Both the position numbers and the translations under genes were made by a program. The notes beneath the pieces were generated by a model, which saw nothing but the letters and a program-made list of their open reading frames with translations, made no database searches and had not been told where the DNA came from. Of a stretch of 64,000 bases of DNA, positions 27,498 to 37,501 are shown piece by piece. Within the stretch, counting starts at the first letter, position 1, and every line of letters begins with the position of its first letter. Source of the stretch: Vibrio fluminensis (lineage in GTDB: Bacteria; Pseudomonadota; Gammaproteobacteria; Enterobacterales; Vibrionaceae); NCBI RefSeq assembly GCF_015278125.1, contig NZ_JADILO010000005.1:109078-173077 (forward strand), in the 5' to 3' direction.

Positions 27498-28001
27498 GTG
27501 GCTTTAAATTCGCAACACAAACGTGTAAGTAAAAATAGGGTAAGCATTACCTATGACGTAGAGACCAATGGTGCAGTTGAAAACAAAGAACTGCCATTTG
27601 TTGTTGGCGTTATCGGTGATTTTTCCGCTCATAAGGAAGATCGTGAAGATCTTGAAGAAAGAACGTTTTATCAAATCGACAAAGACAACTTTGATACGGT
27701 TTTAAAGCGTGTAGGTCCAGAGCTGAAATTGAAAGTAGATAATACTTTGCAAGATGACGATAGCCAATTTGAAGCGGCGTTATCTTTTTCTTCAATGAAA
27801 GACTTTGAACCTGACTCGCTGGTTGAGCAAATAGAACCATTGAAAAAGTTAGCAGAGACGCGCCAGCAATTGAAAACATTGCTCTCTAAAGCGGATCGTT
27901 CTCGTGATTTGGAGAAACTGCTCAAAGAAGTACTGCAGAGTGCTGACCAAATTAACGCTCTATCGAGCGAGCTTGGTGTTGATAGCAAGGGAGGTGAGTA
28001 A
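27498..28001 (+). CDS. tssB: T6SS small sheath protein TssB (VipA)
   Basis: This 167-residue protein starts at GTG 27498 behind GGGAGAA. It carries the sheath pattern NRVSITYDVETNGA, ELPFVVGVIGDFSAH, RTFYQIDKDNFDTVLKRVGP and LSFSSMKDFEPDSLVEQIEPL. With TssC it forms the contractile sheath. Its stop overlaps the tssC start by one base, fitting their fixed ratio. Confidence 0.95.
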   Translation: MALNSQHKRVSKNRVSITYDVETNGAVENKELPFVVGVIGDFSAHKEDREDLEERTFYQIDKDNFDTVLKRVGPELKLKVDNTLQDDDSQFEAALSFSSMKDFEPDSLVEQIEPLKKLAETRQQLKTLLSKADRSRDLEKLLKEVLQSADQINALSSELGVDSKGGE

Positions 28002-29479
28002 TGAGTTCTGAATTAGAAAGCCAAGTCGGCGCAACCGCTGAAGCTTCTTCAGGTAGCGTCCTTGACCGAGCAATTGCGGCGACGTCTCAAACTCCGGCCG
28101 ATACGACAAAAGAGCTGTTTTCTGTGTTAGCAGAGCAAGCATTGACCGGAACGGTAACTTGGGACAAGAACGTTTCAAAAACGATCGAGAATGCGATAGC
28201 TCAAATCGATCAGCAAATGTCGAAGCAGCTTTCCAAAGTAATGCAAAATGATGAGTTCCAGCGTCTTGAAGGCTCATGGAGAGGGCTGAATAAATTGGTT
28301 CGCGAGAGTGAAACCGGACGCTCGCTCAAAATCAAACTGGTTGATTTCAGCAAAGATGAACTAATTGAACAATTTGAGGATGCGCCAGCGGTAGATCGTA
28401 GTCCACTTTTTGATGCATTGTATCAAAAAGAATTTGGCACCGCGGGTGGTGAGCCCTACGGCGCATTAATTGGTGACTATTCTTTCTCTCATCGTGATGA
28501 AGATGTCGCTCTGCTGCGTTACATGGGCGAAACAGCCGCCGCTAGCCATGCCCCTTTTGTGGCTGCAGCGAGCCCGCAGATGTTTGAATTTGATTCGTTT
28601 GAGACCTTTGATGAAGGTAAACCTGTTGCTGCGGGCTTTGATTCTCCGGCATATGCTTCGTGGAATGCTTTCCGTGAGAGTGATGACGCTCGTTACGTCG
28701 TTCTGACGATGCCACAAACTCTTGCTCGTTTACCTTATGGAGCAAATGGTCTATCGACCAATGCGTTTAACTATGAAGAGTTAAATACCGACGCAGACGG
28801 TAATCCTAAACCAGCAGATAACTCAGAGTTAGTGTGGTCAAATGCCGCGTTTGAGTTTGGCCTGAAGATGACTCAAGCTCATACGGCATTTGGTTGGTGT
28901 ACGGCCGTTCGCGGTTTAGACAATGGCGGTAAAGTTGAGAACTTACCGAACCTAACATACAAGTCTGAAGCGGGCGATATTCAGCAGCAGTGTCCAATCG
29001 AAGTCAATCTGACTGATGAGCGTGAGAAAGAGCTGAGTGATCTTGGGTTCTTGCCGTTGGTGCACTATAAAAACACCAACTATGGCGTGTTTATCGGCAG
29101 CCAAACTACGCAAAAGCCGAAGATATACACGGATCCTGACGCTACTAGCAATGCTGCAATCTCTGCGCGTCTACCTTACATCATGGCGAGTAGCCGCATT
29201 GCTCATTACTTAAAAGTGATGGGCCGTGACATGCTAGGTTCTAACCTTGAAGCGAATGATGTGCAAAAGCAGTTGCAAACGTGGATTGATCAGTACACAA
29301 ACTCAGGCGCAGTTGGTAATGCTGAACGCTCGAAGACACCGCTTTGTGAGTCGCAAATTCAGGTTGTTGAGCAACCAGGAAAACCAGGAGCGTACTCCGC
29401 AGTTGCGCACTTAAGACCGTGGCTACAACTTGAAGAACTGACTACTTCAGTACGTATGGTGACTAAAATCCCTGGCTAG
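28001..29479 (+). CDS. tssC: T6SS large sheath protein TssC (VipB)
   Basis: The 492-residue large sheath subunit has LEGSWRGLNKLVRESETG, PYGALIGDY, RLPYG and FGWCTAVRGLDNGGKVENLP. The C-terminal DRMVTKIPG-like end here reads VRMVTKIPG. It pairs with TssB in the sheath that drives the tube outward. Full length for the family. Confidence 0.95.
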   Translation: MSSELESQVGATAEASSGSVLDRAIAATSQTPADTTKELFSVLAEQALTGTVTWDKNVSKTIENAIAQIDQQMSKQLSKVMQNDEFQRLEGSWRGLNKLVRESETGRSLKIKLVDFSKDELIEQFEDAPAVDRSPLFDALYQKEFGTAGGEPYGALIGDYSFSHRDEDVALLRYMGETAAASHAPFVAAASPQMFEFDSFETFDEGKPVAAGFDSPAYASWNAFRESDDARYVVLTMPQTLARLPYGANGLSTNAFNYEELNTDADGNPKPADNSELVWSNAAFEFGLKMTQAHTAFGWCTAVRGLDNGGKVENLPNLTYKSEAGDIQQQCPIEVNLTDEREKELSDLGFLPLVHYKNTNYGVFIGSQTTQKPKIYTDPDATSNAAISARLPYIMASSRIAHYLKVMGRDMLGSNLEANDVQKQLQTWIDQYTNSGAVGNAERSKTPLCESQIQVVEQPGKPGAYSAVAHLRPWLQLEELTTSVRMVTKIPG

Positions 29480-29517
29480 TAATACTAACGTCAGAGAAAA
29501 CTGAAATGGGATAATGG

Positions 29518-30942
29518 ATGTTTGACCAGAAGCTGCAAAAGGAATTTTGCCAATTAAACAGCGCAGATGAATCGTTTATTAAAGACGCTTTATCTTTACT
29601 GGTACAGTTTGATGAGAATTTGCTTAAAGATGAGGCGCTTCTTATTGCTGGATTGACTCGGTTGATCGTAGAGATCGACCGAAGAATTTCTTCGCAGCTC
29701 TCTAATATCATCCATCATCCCAGTTTTAGTCAGCTAGAGTCGACTTGGAGAGGCGTCGAAACTCTGACTAAACTCCCGGTCAACTATCAAAAAGTAAAAG
29801 TGAAACTATTGGATGTCTCGTGGGATGATCTTTCTCATGAGCTTAATACCGCGGTATCGTTAAAACGCACCGCACTCTATAACGTAATTGCCAACCGAGA
29901 GTTGAATACGTCAGGAGGGCAGCCATTTGGCATGATAGTGGTCGATCATGCTATCTCGATGAGCCTCGATTCTGACTATGATGATTTGTATACGGCGGAA
30001 CTGTTAGCCAGTTTGGGTGAGCTGTGCTTATGTCCATTTATACTTTCGCCAGATGAGACTTTTTTTGGTGAAACTGGTGCCGATTGGTTGTCCGACATTC
30101 GCAGGATTGAAAAAATTCTCAATGGCCCGGATTATACGGACTGGCAAAGATTACGCAGATTAAGCCAAGCAAGATTCATTGGCTTAGCGATGCCTCGCAT
30201 CCGTTTACGTGATGCCTACGATATTCACTCTTCTCGTTACATAATGTTTTCCGAATCGCCTATCAAACCTAGGGGGCTTTGGGGAAGCGCCGCTACTTTA
30301 TTTGCGTCTACCGCTATCCGCGAATTTAACCGAATCAATTGGTTTGGTTTTATGAAATCACGCTGGCAAGACAAGTTAATGGGCGCTTTGGTTAATGTGC
30401 CCCTCAATGGCGCGGGTACTGCCGCTACCTTCCATCCAGTATGCGAGCTTCATTTGTATACGGAAATGGGAAATTTCTACGCTGAGCAAGGCTTTATTCC
30501 TCTGTGTTACAGCGCAACAACGGACAAGTACTTCTTCCGTGGCAACCGTTCAGTGTGGGATAAAGCAAAAAATGATCAAGAGTTGGTTGCCGGACAAGTG
30601 CAAACCACATTGATGATTTGTCGCATCGCCCATTTTATTAAGGTGCAGATTAGAAGCATGATTGGCAACTTTCAAAGTGCCGACGAGTGTGAACGGTATC
30701 TAAACGATTGGTTACAGAAGTATACCAGCAATCTGTTCAACGCAGACGAAGCAACAATGGCTAAATATCCGCTGAGTAAAAGCCGAGTGGAAGTTAAACA
30801 GGTTCAAGGTGAAAACGATCGATATGTCTGCAATGTATTAATTCAACCACAGTATCAATTTGACAACGTGTGTGGGGAAGTCTTGCTTTCAACAGACCTT
30901 GGAACGGAAGAATCATTGTTTTCATCGAGGGCGTACGCGTGA
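29518..30942 (+). CDS. Second TssC-like sheath protein
   Basis: The 474-residue protein is a clear TssC/EvpB paralogue: QLESTWRGVETLTKL, GGQPFGMIVVDH, FIGLAMPRIRLRDAYD, and CRIAHFIKVQIRSMIGNF near the C terminus. It has diverged strongly from the tssC product just upstream and lacks the VRMVTKIPG ending. A few T6SS clusters carry two TssC-like genes. Whether it builds sheath, acts at the baseplate or competes with TssC is not known from sequence. Confidence 0.85.
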   Translation: MFDQKLQKEFCQLNSADESFIKDALSLLVQFDENLLKDEALLIAGLTRLIVEIDRRISSQLSNIIHHPSFSQLESTWRGVETLTKLPVNYQKVKVKLLDVSWDDLSHELNTAVSLKRTALYNVIANRELNTSGGQPFGMIVVDHAISMSLDSDYDDLYTAELLASLGELCLCPFILSPDETFFGETGADWLSDIRRIEKILNGPDYTDWQRLRRLSQARFIGLAMPRIRLRDAYDIHSSRYIMFSESPIKPRGLWGSAATLFASTAIREFNRINWFGFMKSRWQDKLMGALVNVPLNGAGTAATFHPVCELHLYTEMGNFYAEQGFIPLCYSATTDKYFFRGNRSVWDKAKNDQELVAGQVQTTLMICRIAHFIKVQIRSMIGNFQSADECERYLNDWLQKYTSNLFNADEATMAKYPLSKSRVEVKQVQGENDRYVCNVLIQPQYQFDNVCGEVLLSTDLGTEESLFSSRAYA

Positions 30943-31367
30943 TGTTTTGGAAGACGTTCATTAACAAACAAACCATTTCTGGAGATGGTGATGACTTGTT
31001 GGAGTCGATTCACTATCAACTTACGACATTACTTAACTCAGAAGCACCAATGCGTGCAGTTCCGAATGCGTTCCCAGAAGTACAAAATTCATTGTACTGT
31101 TTTGGACTAGATAATTCTCAAAGCTTGAGCAGCCAAATAGACCAAGACCAATTTTCTCGCTCTTTAGAGCGAATGATCAAAGCATTTGAACCACGTCTAT
31201 CGGATGTCAGCGTGTTTGTTCAAGAGGGTGATTCAACTAAAAATGCTATTTGCTTCTCTATCATGGCCAAAGTGGAAACAAAAAAGGGCGAACATGTTTT
31301 CCTTTTTGACTCAAATCTTAATTTGTCTAATCAGTTAGCGACGATGGAGGGACAGGAAGTTGTCTGA
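30942..31367 (+). CDS. tssE: T6SS baseplate protein TssE (gp25-like)
   Basis: The 141-residue product starts at the ATG overlapping the previous stop (TGATG). It is gp25-like, with FWKTFINKQTISGDGDDLLESI and a central PNAFPEVQNSLYCFGLDN. The usual C-terminal region with a glutamate-arginine pair is present only loosely. It is placed directly before tssF and tssG, as in other clusters. TssE links sheath to baseplate. Confidence 0.8.
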   Translation: MFWKTFINKQTISGDGDDLLESIHYQLTTLLNSEAPMRAVPNAFPEVQNSLYCFGLDNSQSLSSQIDQDQFSRSLERMIKAFEPRLSDVSVFVQEGDSTKNAICFSIMAKVETKKGEHVFLFDSNLNLSNQLATMEGQEVV

Positions 31368-33132
31368 TCAACTGTTAAGCTATTTCGAGCGTGAGTTAGC
31401 CAGTCTTCGAGGTGCGCTAAGCGAGTTTAGCCGCGAATATCCTGAGCATGCGGCTTCTATGCGTTTGAATCAAAATGAGCAAGAAGACCCAAATATTCGC
31501 CGCTTTATTGAGGCTGCGGCGTTGTTAAATGCCAAGACAGAAAAGCGCTTGGATGAACAGTTTCCTGAGATTTTGCAAGATCTGATTAATATCGTTTATC
31601 CGGGCTATCTGCAGATCATTCCTAGCTATACGCCCTTTAGCCTTGAGCTCGATCTTGAAGCCGCAACCAGTTCAATAGAACTGAAAAAGGGGGCTGAACT
31701 GGCCGTTACTCACGACGACGTGGAGTCAATGTTCACCTTTGCCGATGATCTAAATGTAGAGCCTTTCCACATTGCGGATATCTCGGCTTCGACTGCCCCG
31801 TTTAACTTTCCTACACCGAGTACATTGCGTCGCTCGGAGTCTGCCATTCAAGTGCGGCTTAAGTGCAATGATCCAGATATCTCTTTTAGTGAGATGGACA
31901 TTGATCATTTTGATTTTTATGTGCGTGGTTTTGAAAGTAGCTCGAGAGGTCTTATTGATCTGTTGTTGCTGAATACTGATGCGATCGCTCTTGGTAGTGG
32001 TGAACAGCAACTGTCTATTTCGCCTAAGCGTTTAAGAAGTCGGATTGCTGATGCTGACTTCAATTGGTTACCTACTTATGACGGTCACCTAACGGGCTTT
32101 GATATTTTGAGAGATTATTTCGCGTATTCGGACAAGGCCGCATTTATGCGTATTGATGGATTGGGTGAGGAGCTGAAACAGTTTGACTGTAACGAAGTAA
32201 CGCTAACACTGTTTGTATACCAGCTTCCGGTAGAGTACCTAAGCCTATTTGATCCTAGTGTACTGTTACTCAACACGGTACCAGCTTTGAACTTATTTCG
32301 CCGTCGTGGAGAACCACTCCGTTACGATTTTACCAAGTTATCTATCCCAGTGATTGCTGACGCTCAGGATCATGATTTGTACACGGTGGTATCTGTAGAA
32401 ACGGTCAGTGAAGTACTATCGACAGGTGAAGTACCATTAACGCCGATATATGAAAGTGGCTACTGGTCTGACAGTGATGCACCGCAATGGCAAAGCAGTC
32501 AGCATTGGGATCATAAAGGTCGTCGATGTCTGAGTTTATCGGTGAGTTACCCTCAGTTAACCAATGAACAAGAAGCGGTGGTGTTATCAACGCAATTATT
32601 ACTTTGCAATGGTCGAAACCCTTGTTTGATACCAACCTCTAGTGAGGCTGAATCAATGGCTTCTGTGGCGTTACCTGGCAAATTTAAGGTGATTAAGACA
32701 CCAACTGCACCACTATATCCTGCTTTAGATAATCAATTGACTTGGCGTTTTCTCGCAATTCTAAATGCTAATTTTGCCACGTTAGTACAAACAGATGAAC
32801 CAACACTCGCTTTACAAGATGTGTTGCGTTTAAGTTGTAATGCTATCCAGTGTCCTCAAGCCTATGCGATTAAAACTGTCTCATATCGTCACTTAGTCGC
32901 ACCTATTACCATCTCTGGTCAAAGTATTTTTGCGTCAGGTACTGAAATAGAAGTGATCATTGATGATGAAGTACTAGGCGTTGATTTTGCTGTGTTTGCC
33001 CAAGTTCTGAATGCAGTTTTTACTCAATATTGTAGCTTCGATCGTTTTGTACAACTTTCGGTACAGAGGTTTGGTAGCGATAGTCCAGGCATTGAGTTTG
33101 AGAAGGTGCACGGGAGTCAATTATGTATATGA
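31360..33132 (+). CDS. tssF: T6SS baseplate protein TssF
   Basis: The 590-residue baseplate wedge protein starts at TTG 31360, which overlaps the tssE stop by 8 bases; no ATG lies close by. The opening LLSYFERELASLRGALSEFSREYPEHA and the ARRFIEAAALLNA-like helix (here IRRFIEAAALLNAKTEKRLDE), with FPEILQDLINIVYPGYL, are hallmarks. Its end overlaps tssG by 10 bases. Confidence 0.93.
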   Translation: MSDQLLSYFERELASLRGALSEFSREYPEHAASMRLNQNEQEDPNIRRFIEAAALLNAKTEKRLDEQFPEILQDLINIVYPGYLQIIPSYTPFSLELDLEAATSSIELKKGAELAVTHDDVESMFTFADDLNVEPFHIADISASTAPFNFPTPSTLRRSESAIQVRLKCNDPDISFSEMDIDHFDFYVRGFESSSRGLIDLLLLNTDAIALGSGEQQLSISPKRLRSRIADADFNWLPTYDGHLTGFDILRDYFAYSDKAAFMRIDGLGEELKQFDCNEVTLTLFVYQLPVEYLSLFDPSVLLLNTVPALNLFRRRGEPLRYDFTKLSIPVIADAQDHDLYTVVSVETVSEVLSTGEVPLTPIYESGYWSDSDAPQWQSSQHWDHKGRRCLSLSVSYPQLTNEQEAVVLSTQLLLCNGRNPCLIPTSSEAESMASVALPGKFKVIKTPTAPLYPALDNQLTWRFLAILNANFATLVQTDEPTLALQDVLRLSCNAIQCPQAYAIKTVSYRHLVAPITISGQSIFASGTEIEVIIDDEVLGVDFAVFAQVLNAVFTQYCSFDRFVQLSVQRFGSDSPGIEFEKVHGSQLCI

Positions 33133-34112
33133 TCGACGAGACCGTTCAAAATAGGTTAGTTAATCAACCTAATGCGTTTGATTTTGTTCAGGTAATTAGG
33201 TTGTTACAGGCGATGAACATCGTCAATGGTAAGCGAATCTCGCTAACACCAGAAATAATGCCAGAAGGTAGCCCTGCGGATGTGACCAGTGTTCGGTTAG
33301 AAGATGACCGAGTGCGCATAAAGCTTGGTCTCGAGGCTCTGGTTGGGGCGAAAGGGGTTATCCCTGACTATTTGTATGCAGAGCTTCTGAATAGCCTTCA
33401 CCAAGATGACAATGCGCTGCAAAAGTTCATAGATGTGTTTAATCATCGCTATTTTGAACTAAGGGCATTTGTCGAAACGAACCGCAGCTTGATGTTGAAA
33501 CAAGAACGAGATGAAAACACGAATCAAGCACTAGGGCGATTATCACAACAAGCCGCTATTGCTTGTATGTTCGCTTTGCCGGGTGCCAATAGAGATAAAA
33601 TAGAGCCATCTATGCTAAGGCATGGGTTGGCTTTAGGAAATAAAAGTCGCAGTTTAAACGGTTTAAAGCGGCTTTTAAGCGATTACTTCTCTCTCGTAGT
33701 CACCCCCGTGGTGTCAGCCGCATCTTTTTATCGAATTAACAGCCAGTATCAATCCAAGCTTGGTGAGTTTAAAGGACAGAATCAGCGGCTTGGTCAAGGT
33801 TTTTGGCTCGGTTCAACAGGCGTACAAAGATTCAAAGCATTAGAAATCAATATTACACCGCAAACACGTTCTGAATATCTCGGGTTATTAAACAACCCCC
33901 ATTTCGCACAATCGATGAAGTCATTAGTTCAAGCCTATTTACGCGAGAGTCTAGATATAAAACTCTATATGTACGTGAAGCGAGACTTTATTGATGAACC
34001 TAAAATTTCAAATTCTAAAAGCGGCTTAAGACTAGGAGAAGCAAACTGCCTAGCGCCGAAAAAGCGGAAATCGGAATTTCGCAAGATACTCATTCAACAG
34101 GAGAAAGTTTGA
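33123..34112 (+). CDS. tssG: T6SS baseplate protein TssG
   Basis: The 329-residue product matches TssG: an N-terminal NAFDFVQVIRLLQAMN, then the LVGAKGVIPDYLYAEL segment and FNHRYFELRAF. It forms the TssF2-TssG wedge. ATGs at 33123 and 33129 are both possible starts. It ends on the clpV start (TGATG). Confidence 0.92.
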   Translation: MYMIDETVQNRLVNQPNAFDFVQVIRLLQAMNIVNGKRISLTPEIMPEGSPADVTSVRLEDDRVRIKLGLEALVGAKGVIPDYLYAELLNSLHQDDNALQKFIDVFNHRYFELRAFVETNRSLMLKQERDENTNQALGRLSQQAAIACMFALPGANRDKIEPSMLRHGLALGNKSRSLNGLKRLLSDYFSLVVTPVVSAASFYRINSQYQSKLGEFKGQNQRLGQGFWLGSTGVQRFKALEINITPQTRSEYLGLLNNPHFAQSMKSLVQAYLRESLDIKLYMYVKRDFIDEPKISNSKSGLRLGEANCLAPKKRKSEFRKILIQQEKV

Positions 34113-36721
34113 TGTCACAAGTAAAGCTAGGCAATCTAGTTTCCAAGCTAGATGAACCGGTCAGAGCTGCACTAGAGGAAGCCGCTGGAGCAGCAATGGC
34201 TCAAACCGTTGTTGCGATAGAAATTGAACATTGGTTTGTACAGTTATTGTCGAGTAATGAAAGTTATCTAAAAGGTTTTATCGACAGCCAGAATGTTGAT
34301 AGCAACCTTCTATTAAAAGAACTGACGGAGCGAATCACTAGGCTCAGAAATGGTTCAAATGCACAACCGACAATTAGTCGAGCATTGAGCGAACTTATGG
34401 AAAGGGCTTGGATGCAAGCTTCAGTCAATTTCGGGCATCAGGAAATTACCAGTCTTCACCTGCTGCTGGCGCTGATTCAATCTGATAACTTGGGAATGAA
34501 AGCGTTGTCGCTAGCATCACTCGAACACGTTTCAATTGAAGCGCTGGTCTCGCATATATCAGCAATAAAACAGAGCGTCAAAACGTCAAATGGCGCACAA
34601 AATTCAGGGTCTAACGCTCAAATTACCGGTGGTGCATTAGAGAAATACACGATTAATTTAACTCAACAAGCACGCGATGGTGAATTAGACCCGGTACTAG
34701 GACGTAGCACCGAAGTCAGAATGGCGATCGATATACTCTGCCGCAAACGCCAAAACAACCCGATTCTAGTTGGTGAACCAGGAGTCGGAAAAACCGCAGT
34801 TGTAGAGGGTTTGGCGCATAGCATAGTGTCAGGACAGGTACCTCCTTCAATTCAGGGGGTAGAAATTCATACGTTGGATCTGGGTCTACTTCAAGCAGGT
34901 GCGAGTATCAAAGGTGAGTTTGAAAATCGCCTAAAAGACGTGATCAACGAAGTAAAAAATGCTCAGACGCCGATTATAGTGTTTATTGATGAGGCTCATA
35001 CACTGATTGGTGCTGGTGGCACTGCAGGGCAAAATGACGCGGCGAACTTACTTAAGCCGGCGTTGGCTCGTGGCGAGTTTCGCACCATTGCGGCGACGAC
35101 TTGGGCGGAATACAAGAAATATTTTGAGAAAGATCCCGCGTTAACCCGTCGTTTTCAAGTGATTAGTGTCGAAGAGCCAAATGCAGAAGACGCCAAACAG
35201 ATTCTGCGTGGTGTTGGTGAAGCGTTACGCGGTCACCATGGCGTGTTTATTCTCGAGGATGCGATAGACGCGGCCGTTAACTTATCGATTCGTTATTTGC
35301 CATCGCGCCAACTTCCCGATAAGGCGATTAGCTTGTTGGATACCGCATGTGCGCGTATCGCCTTAACTCAAGGAGCGAAACCTGAGTCCATAGAGTCTTT
35401 GGAGCAGAGTATTGGTTATCTGCAAAACGAATTAAACGCAGTTGACGCGGAAGGCGCGGTATTTGTCGATAAGGCTCAAGATCAAGATAGCTTAAAGCAG
35501 AAAATTGAACAGCGACAAAAAGAATTGGCTGCGCTCAATATTCAGTGGGAGCAAGAGCGTGAGCTTGTCAGCGTTGTGACTAACTTGTGTGACGTGATTG
35601 AACAGGCACGGCAAGAGAATGCAATAGATACAGAGAGTCAACAGAAGCTGACTCATGCTATGAGTGAGCTGAGAAGTATCCAGGGTGAATCTCCGCTAGT
35701 ATTCCCCGTTGTGGATGAGCAAGTGATTGCGACTGTCATTGAAAACTGGACCGGTATACCGGCAGGTAACATGGTTCAAGAAGAGGTTGCGAAGCTTCTC
35801 TCTCTCGAAGATGCGCTCCATAAGAGGGTTATAGGGCAAGACGTCGCAATCCGCGAGTTGGTAAAAAGTATTCAGATATCCCGCGCTGGTTTAACTGACA
35901 GTCGTAAGCCTGTTGGCGTCTTCTTGATGTGTGGTCCTAGCGGTGTGGGGAAAACTGAAACAGCCATGGCATTGGCCGATGAAGTGTTCGGTGGTGGTGA
36001 CAACCTTACGGTGATCAACATGACAGAATTTAAGGAAGAGCACAAAATTTCAATGCTTTTGGGCTCGCCTGCGGGTTATGTCGGTTTCGGTGAGGGTGGT
36101 GTGCTAACAGAAGCCATTCGTCGCAATCCCTATTCAGTATTGTTATTGGACGAGATGGAAAAGGCGCATCAAGGTGTTCATGACCTCTTCTACCAAATCT
36201 TTGACAAAGGGCATATCAAAGACAGTGAAGGGCGTACCGTAGACTTTAAAAATACCATCATCATTATGACATCAAACGCAGCCGATCAAGCGATAGTGGA
36301 TATTTGTGGTGACAATGATCAGCGACTAGAAAACGACACCCTACTGGAGCAGATTAGACCAGCACTGCAGCAATATTTTAAACCTGCGTTTTTAGGAAGA
36401 ACCACCATCGTGCCTTATTACCCTTTAAATCGCGAAGAGTTGAGTCAGATTGCTGAAATCAGCTTAAACCGTATCGCGAAAAAATTGGCAGAGAAATACA
36501 AGGCAGAGTTTGAGTGGGACGAGCAGTTCATCGATTTTGTTGTGAGCCGCAATACCGATCCTACGACGGGCGGACGAGCCATTGAACAAATAATTAATCG
36601 TTCGTTAATGCCTAAGCTGGCCGTGAATTGCATACATCGACTCAGTCAAGGTTTAAGTGTCAGTCGAGTGTCCGTGACCACGAATCCGGCTAGCGGTGAG
36701 TTGGTCGTAGATATAACTTGA
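34112..36721 (+). CDS. clpV: T6SS sheath-recycling ATPase ClpV (TssH)
   Basis: The AAA+ protein has 869 residues from the ATG at 34112. An N-terminal sheath-binding domain (1-150) is followed by two ATPase modules: GEPGVGKT (221-228) with FIDEAHTLIGAGG, and GPSGVGKT with LLLDEMEKAHQGVHDLF. The coiled-coil middle domain lies between. The C-terminal TTGGRAIEQIINRS is typical. It strips contracted TssB-TssC sheath for reuse. Confidence 0.95.
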   Translation: MSQVKLGNLVSKLDEPVRAALEEAAGAAMAQTVVAIEIEHWFVQLLSSNESYLKGFIDSQNVDSNLLLKELTERITRLRNGSNAQPTISRALSELMERAWMQASVNFGHQEITSLHLLLALIQSDNLGMKALSLASLEHVSIEALVSHISAIKQSVKTSNGAQNSGSNAQITGGALEKYTINLTQQARDGELDPVLGRSTEVRMAIDILCRKRQNNPILVGEPGVGKTAVVEGLAHSIVSGQVPPSIQGVEIHTLDLGLLQAGASIKGEFENRLKDVINEVKNAQTPIIVFIDEAHTLIGAGGTAGQNDAANLLKPALARGEFRTIAATTWAEYKKYFEKDPALTRRFQVISVEEPNAEDAKQILRGVGEALRGHHGVFILEDAIDAAVNLSIRYLPSRQLPDKAISLLDTACARIALTQGAKPESIESLEQSIGYLQNELNAVDAEGAVFVDKAQDQDSLKQKIEQRQKELAALNIQWEQERELVSVVTNLCDVIEQARQENAIDTESQQKLTHAMSELRSIQGESPLVFPVVDEQVIATVIENWTGIPAGNMVQEEVAKLLSLEDALHKRVIGQDVAIRELVKSIQISRAGLTDSRKPVGVFLMCGPSGVGKTETAMALADEVFGGGDNLTVINMTEFKEEHKISMLLGSPAGYVGFGEGGVLTEAIRRNPYSVLLLDEMEKAHQGVHDLFYQIFDKGHIKDSEGRTVDFKNTIIIMTSNAADQAIVDICGDNDQRLENDTLLEQIRPALQQYFKPAFLGRTTIVPYYPLNREELSQIAEISLNRIAKKLAEKYKAEFEWDEQFIDFVVSRNTDPTTGGRAIEQIINRSLMPKLAVNCIHRLSQGLSVSRVSVTTNPASGELVVDIT

Positions 36722-36746
36722 TGAGCGAATACGTTGAGGTGTCGGT

Positions 36747-37481
36747 ATGAGTGTGGTGTTCCAAAAATTCAGAGGCAAGGTAAAACAAAGCGTTCGGCAT
36801 GGTGTGTATGGGGGCGCAATCATGCTGTTTTCTTTGAGCTCGTTTGCTGATGACCGAGTGACGTTAGCCACTCAAATTTGGACGCCATATCAGACCGTCG
36901 ACAGCAATGGGTCGATTGGCGGCGTTGCTGTTGAACGCGTTAAGTGTGCGTTGAAAAATATCTCACAGCCATACGAAATCAGGGTAATGAGATGGGATAA
37001 GGCACAACTCATGGTTGAGACTGGAGAGATGGATGGTTTCTTTTCTGGCTCAGCGAATGGACGTCGAGCTTCGTATGCGACGGCTTCTTATCCAGTGGTG
37101 TCAGAAAACCTAGCTTGGTTTATCGCCCCTAACGTCTACGCTGACGTGAATGATGAAACCACAAAGTACAGCCTAAGGTATGGTGCCAAGTTTAATACCA
37201 ATAAGTGGTTATCTCTAAAGCGAGATGGCTTTAATGTCATTAGAAAACCAAGAGATGCGGATTCTCTACTGCAGATGCTGTGGAAAGGGGATCTCGACGT
37301 CGCATACGAATATGAATTGGTATTCGAAGAGTCAATGAAAAAAGCCGATATACCCATGGATTATTTCCAGCGTATTCGGGTGAAAAAGCAAGATTTGATG
37401 GTTCACTTTTCCAATGAGTTTTTACGTGAATCACCGGGTTTCCTAGATAAATTTAACGCTTCCTTGCGTAAGTGTTATTGA
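36747..37481 (+). CDS. Periplasmic solute-binding protein (SBP_bac_3-like) within the T6SS cluster
   Basis: The 244-residue protein has a signal peptide with cleavage after about Ala34, then a family-3 binding fold: TLATQIWTPYQTVDSNGSIGG, a GEMDGFFSGSANGRRASYA loop and the DADSLLQMLWKGDLDVAYEYE segment. It has no permease partner. It stands between clpV and the FHA gene, 25 and 20 bases away, so it is part of the operon. It may sense a ligand in the periplasm; function unproven. Confidence 0.8.
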   Translation: MSVVFQKFRGKVKQSVRHGVYGGAIMLFSLSSFADDRVTLATQIWTPYQTVDSNGSIGGVAVERVKCALKNISQPYEIRVMRWDKAQLMVETGEMDGFFSGSANGRRASYATASYPVVSENLAWFIAPNVYADVNDETTKYSLRYGAKFNTNKWLSLKRDGFNVIRKPRDADSLLQMLWKGDLDVAYEYELVFEESMKKADIPMDYFQRIRVKKQDLMVHFSNEFLRESPGFLDKFNASLRKCY

Positions 37482-37501
37482 AGTAAAGGTAAGGGAATAC
37501 C

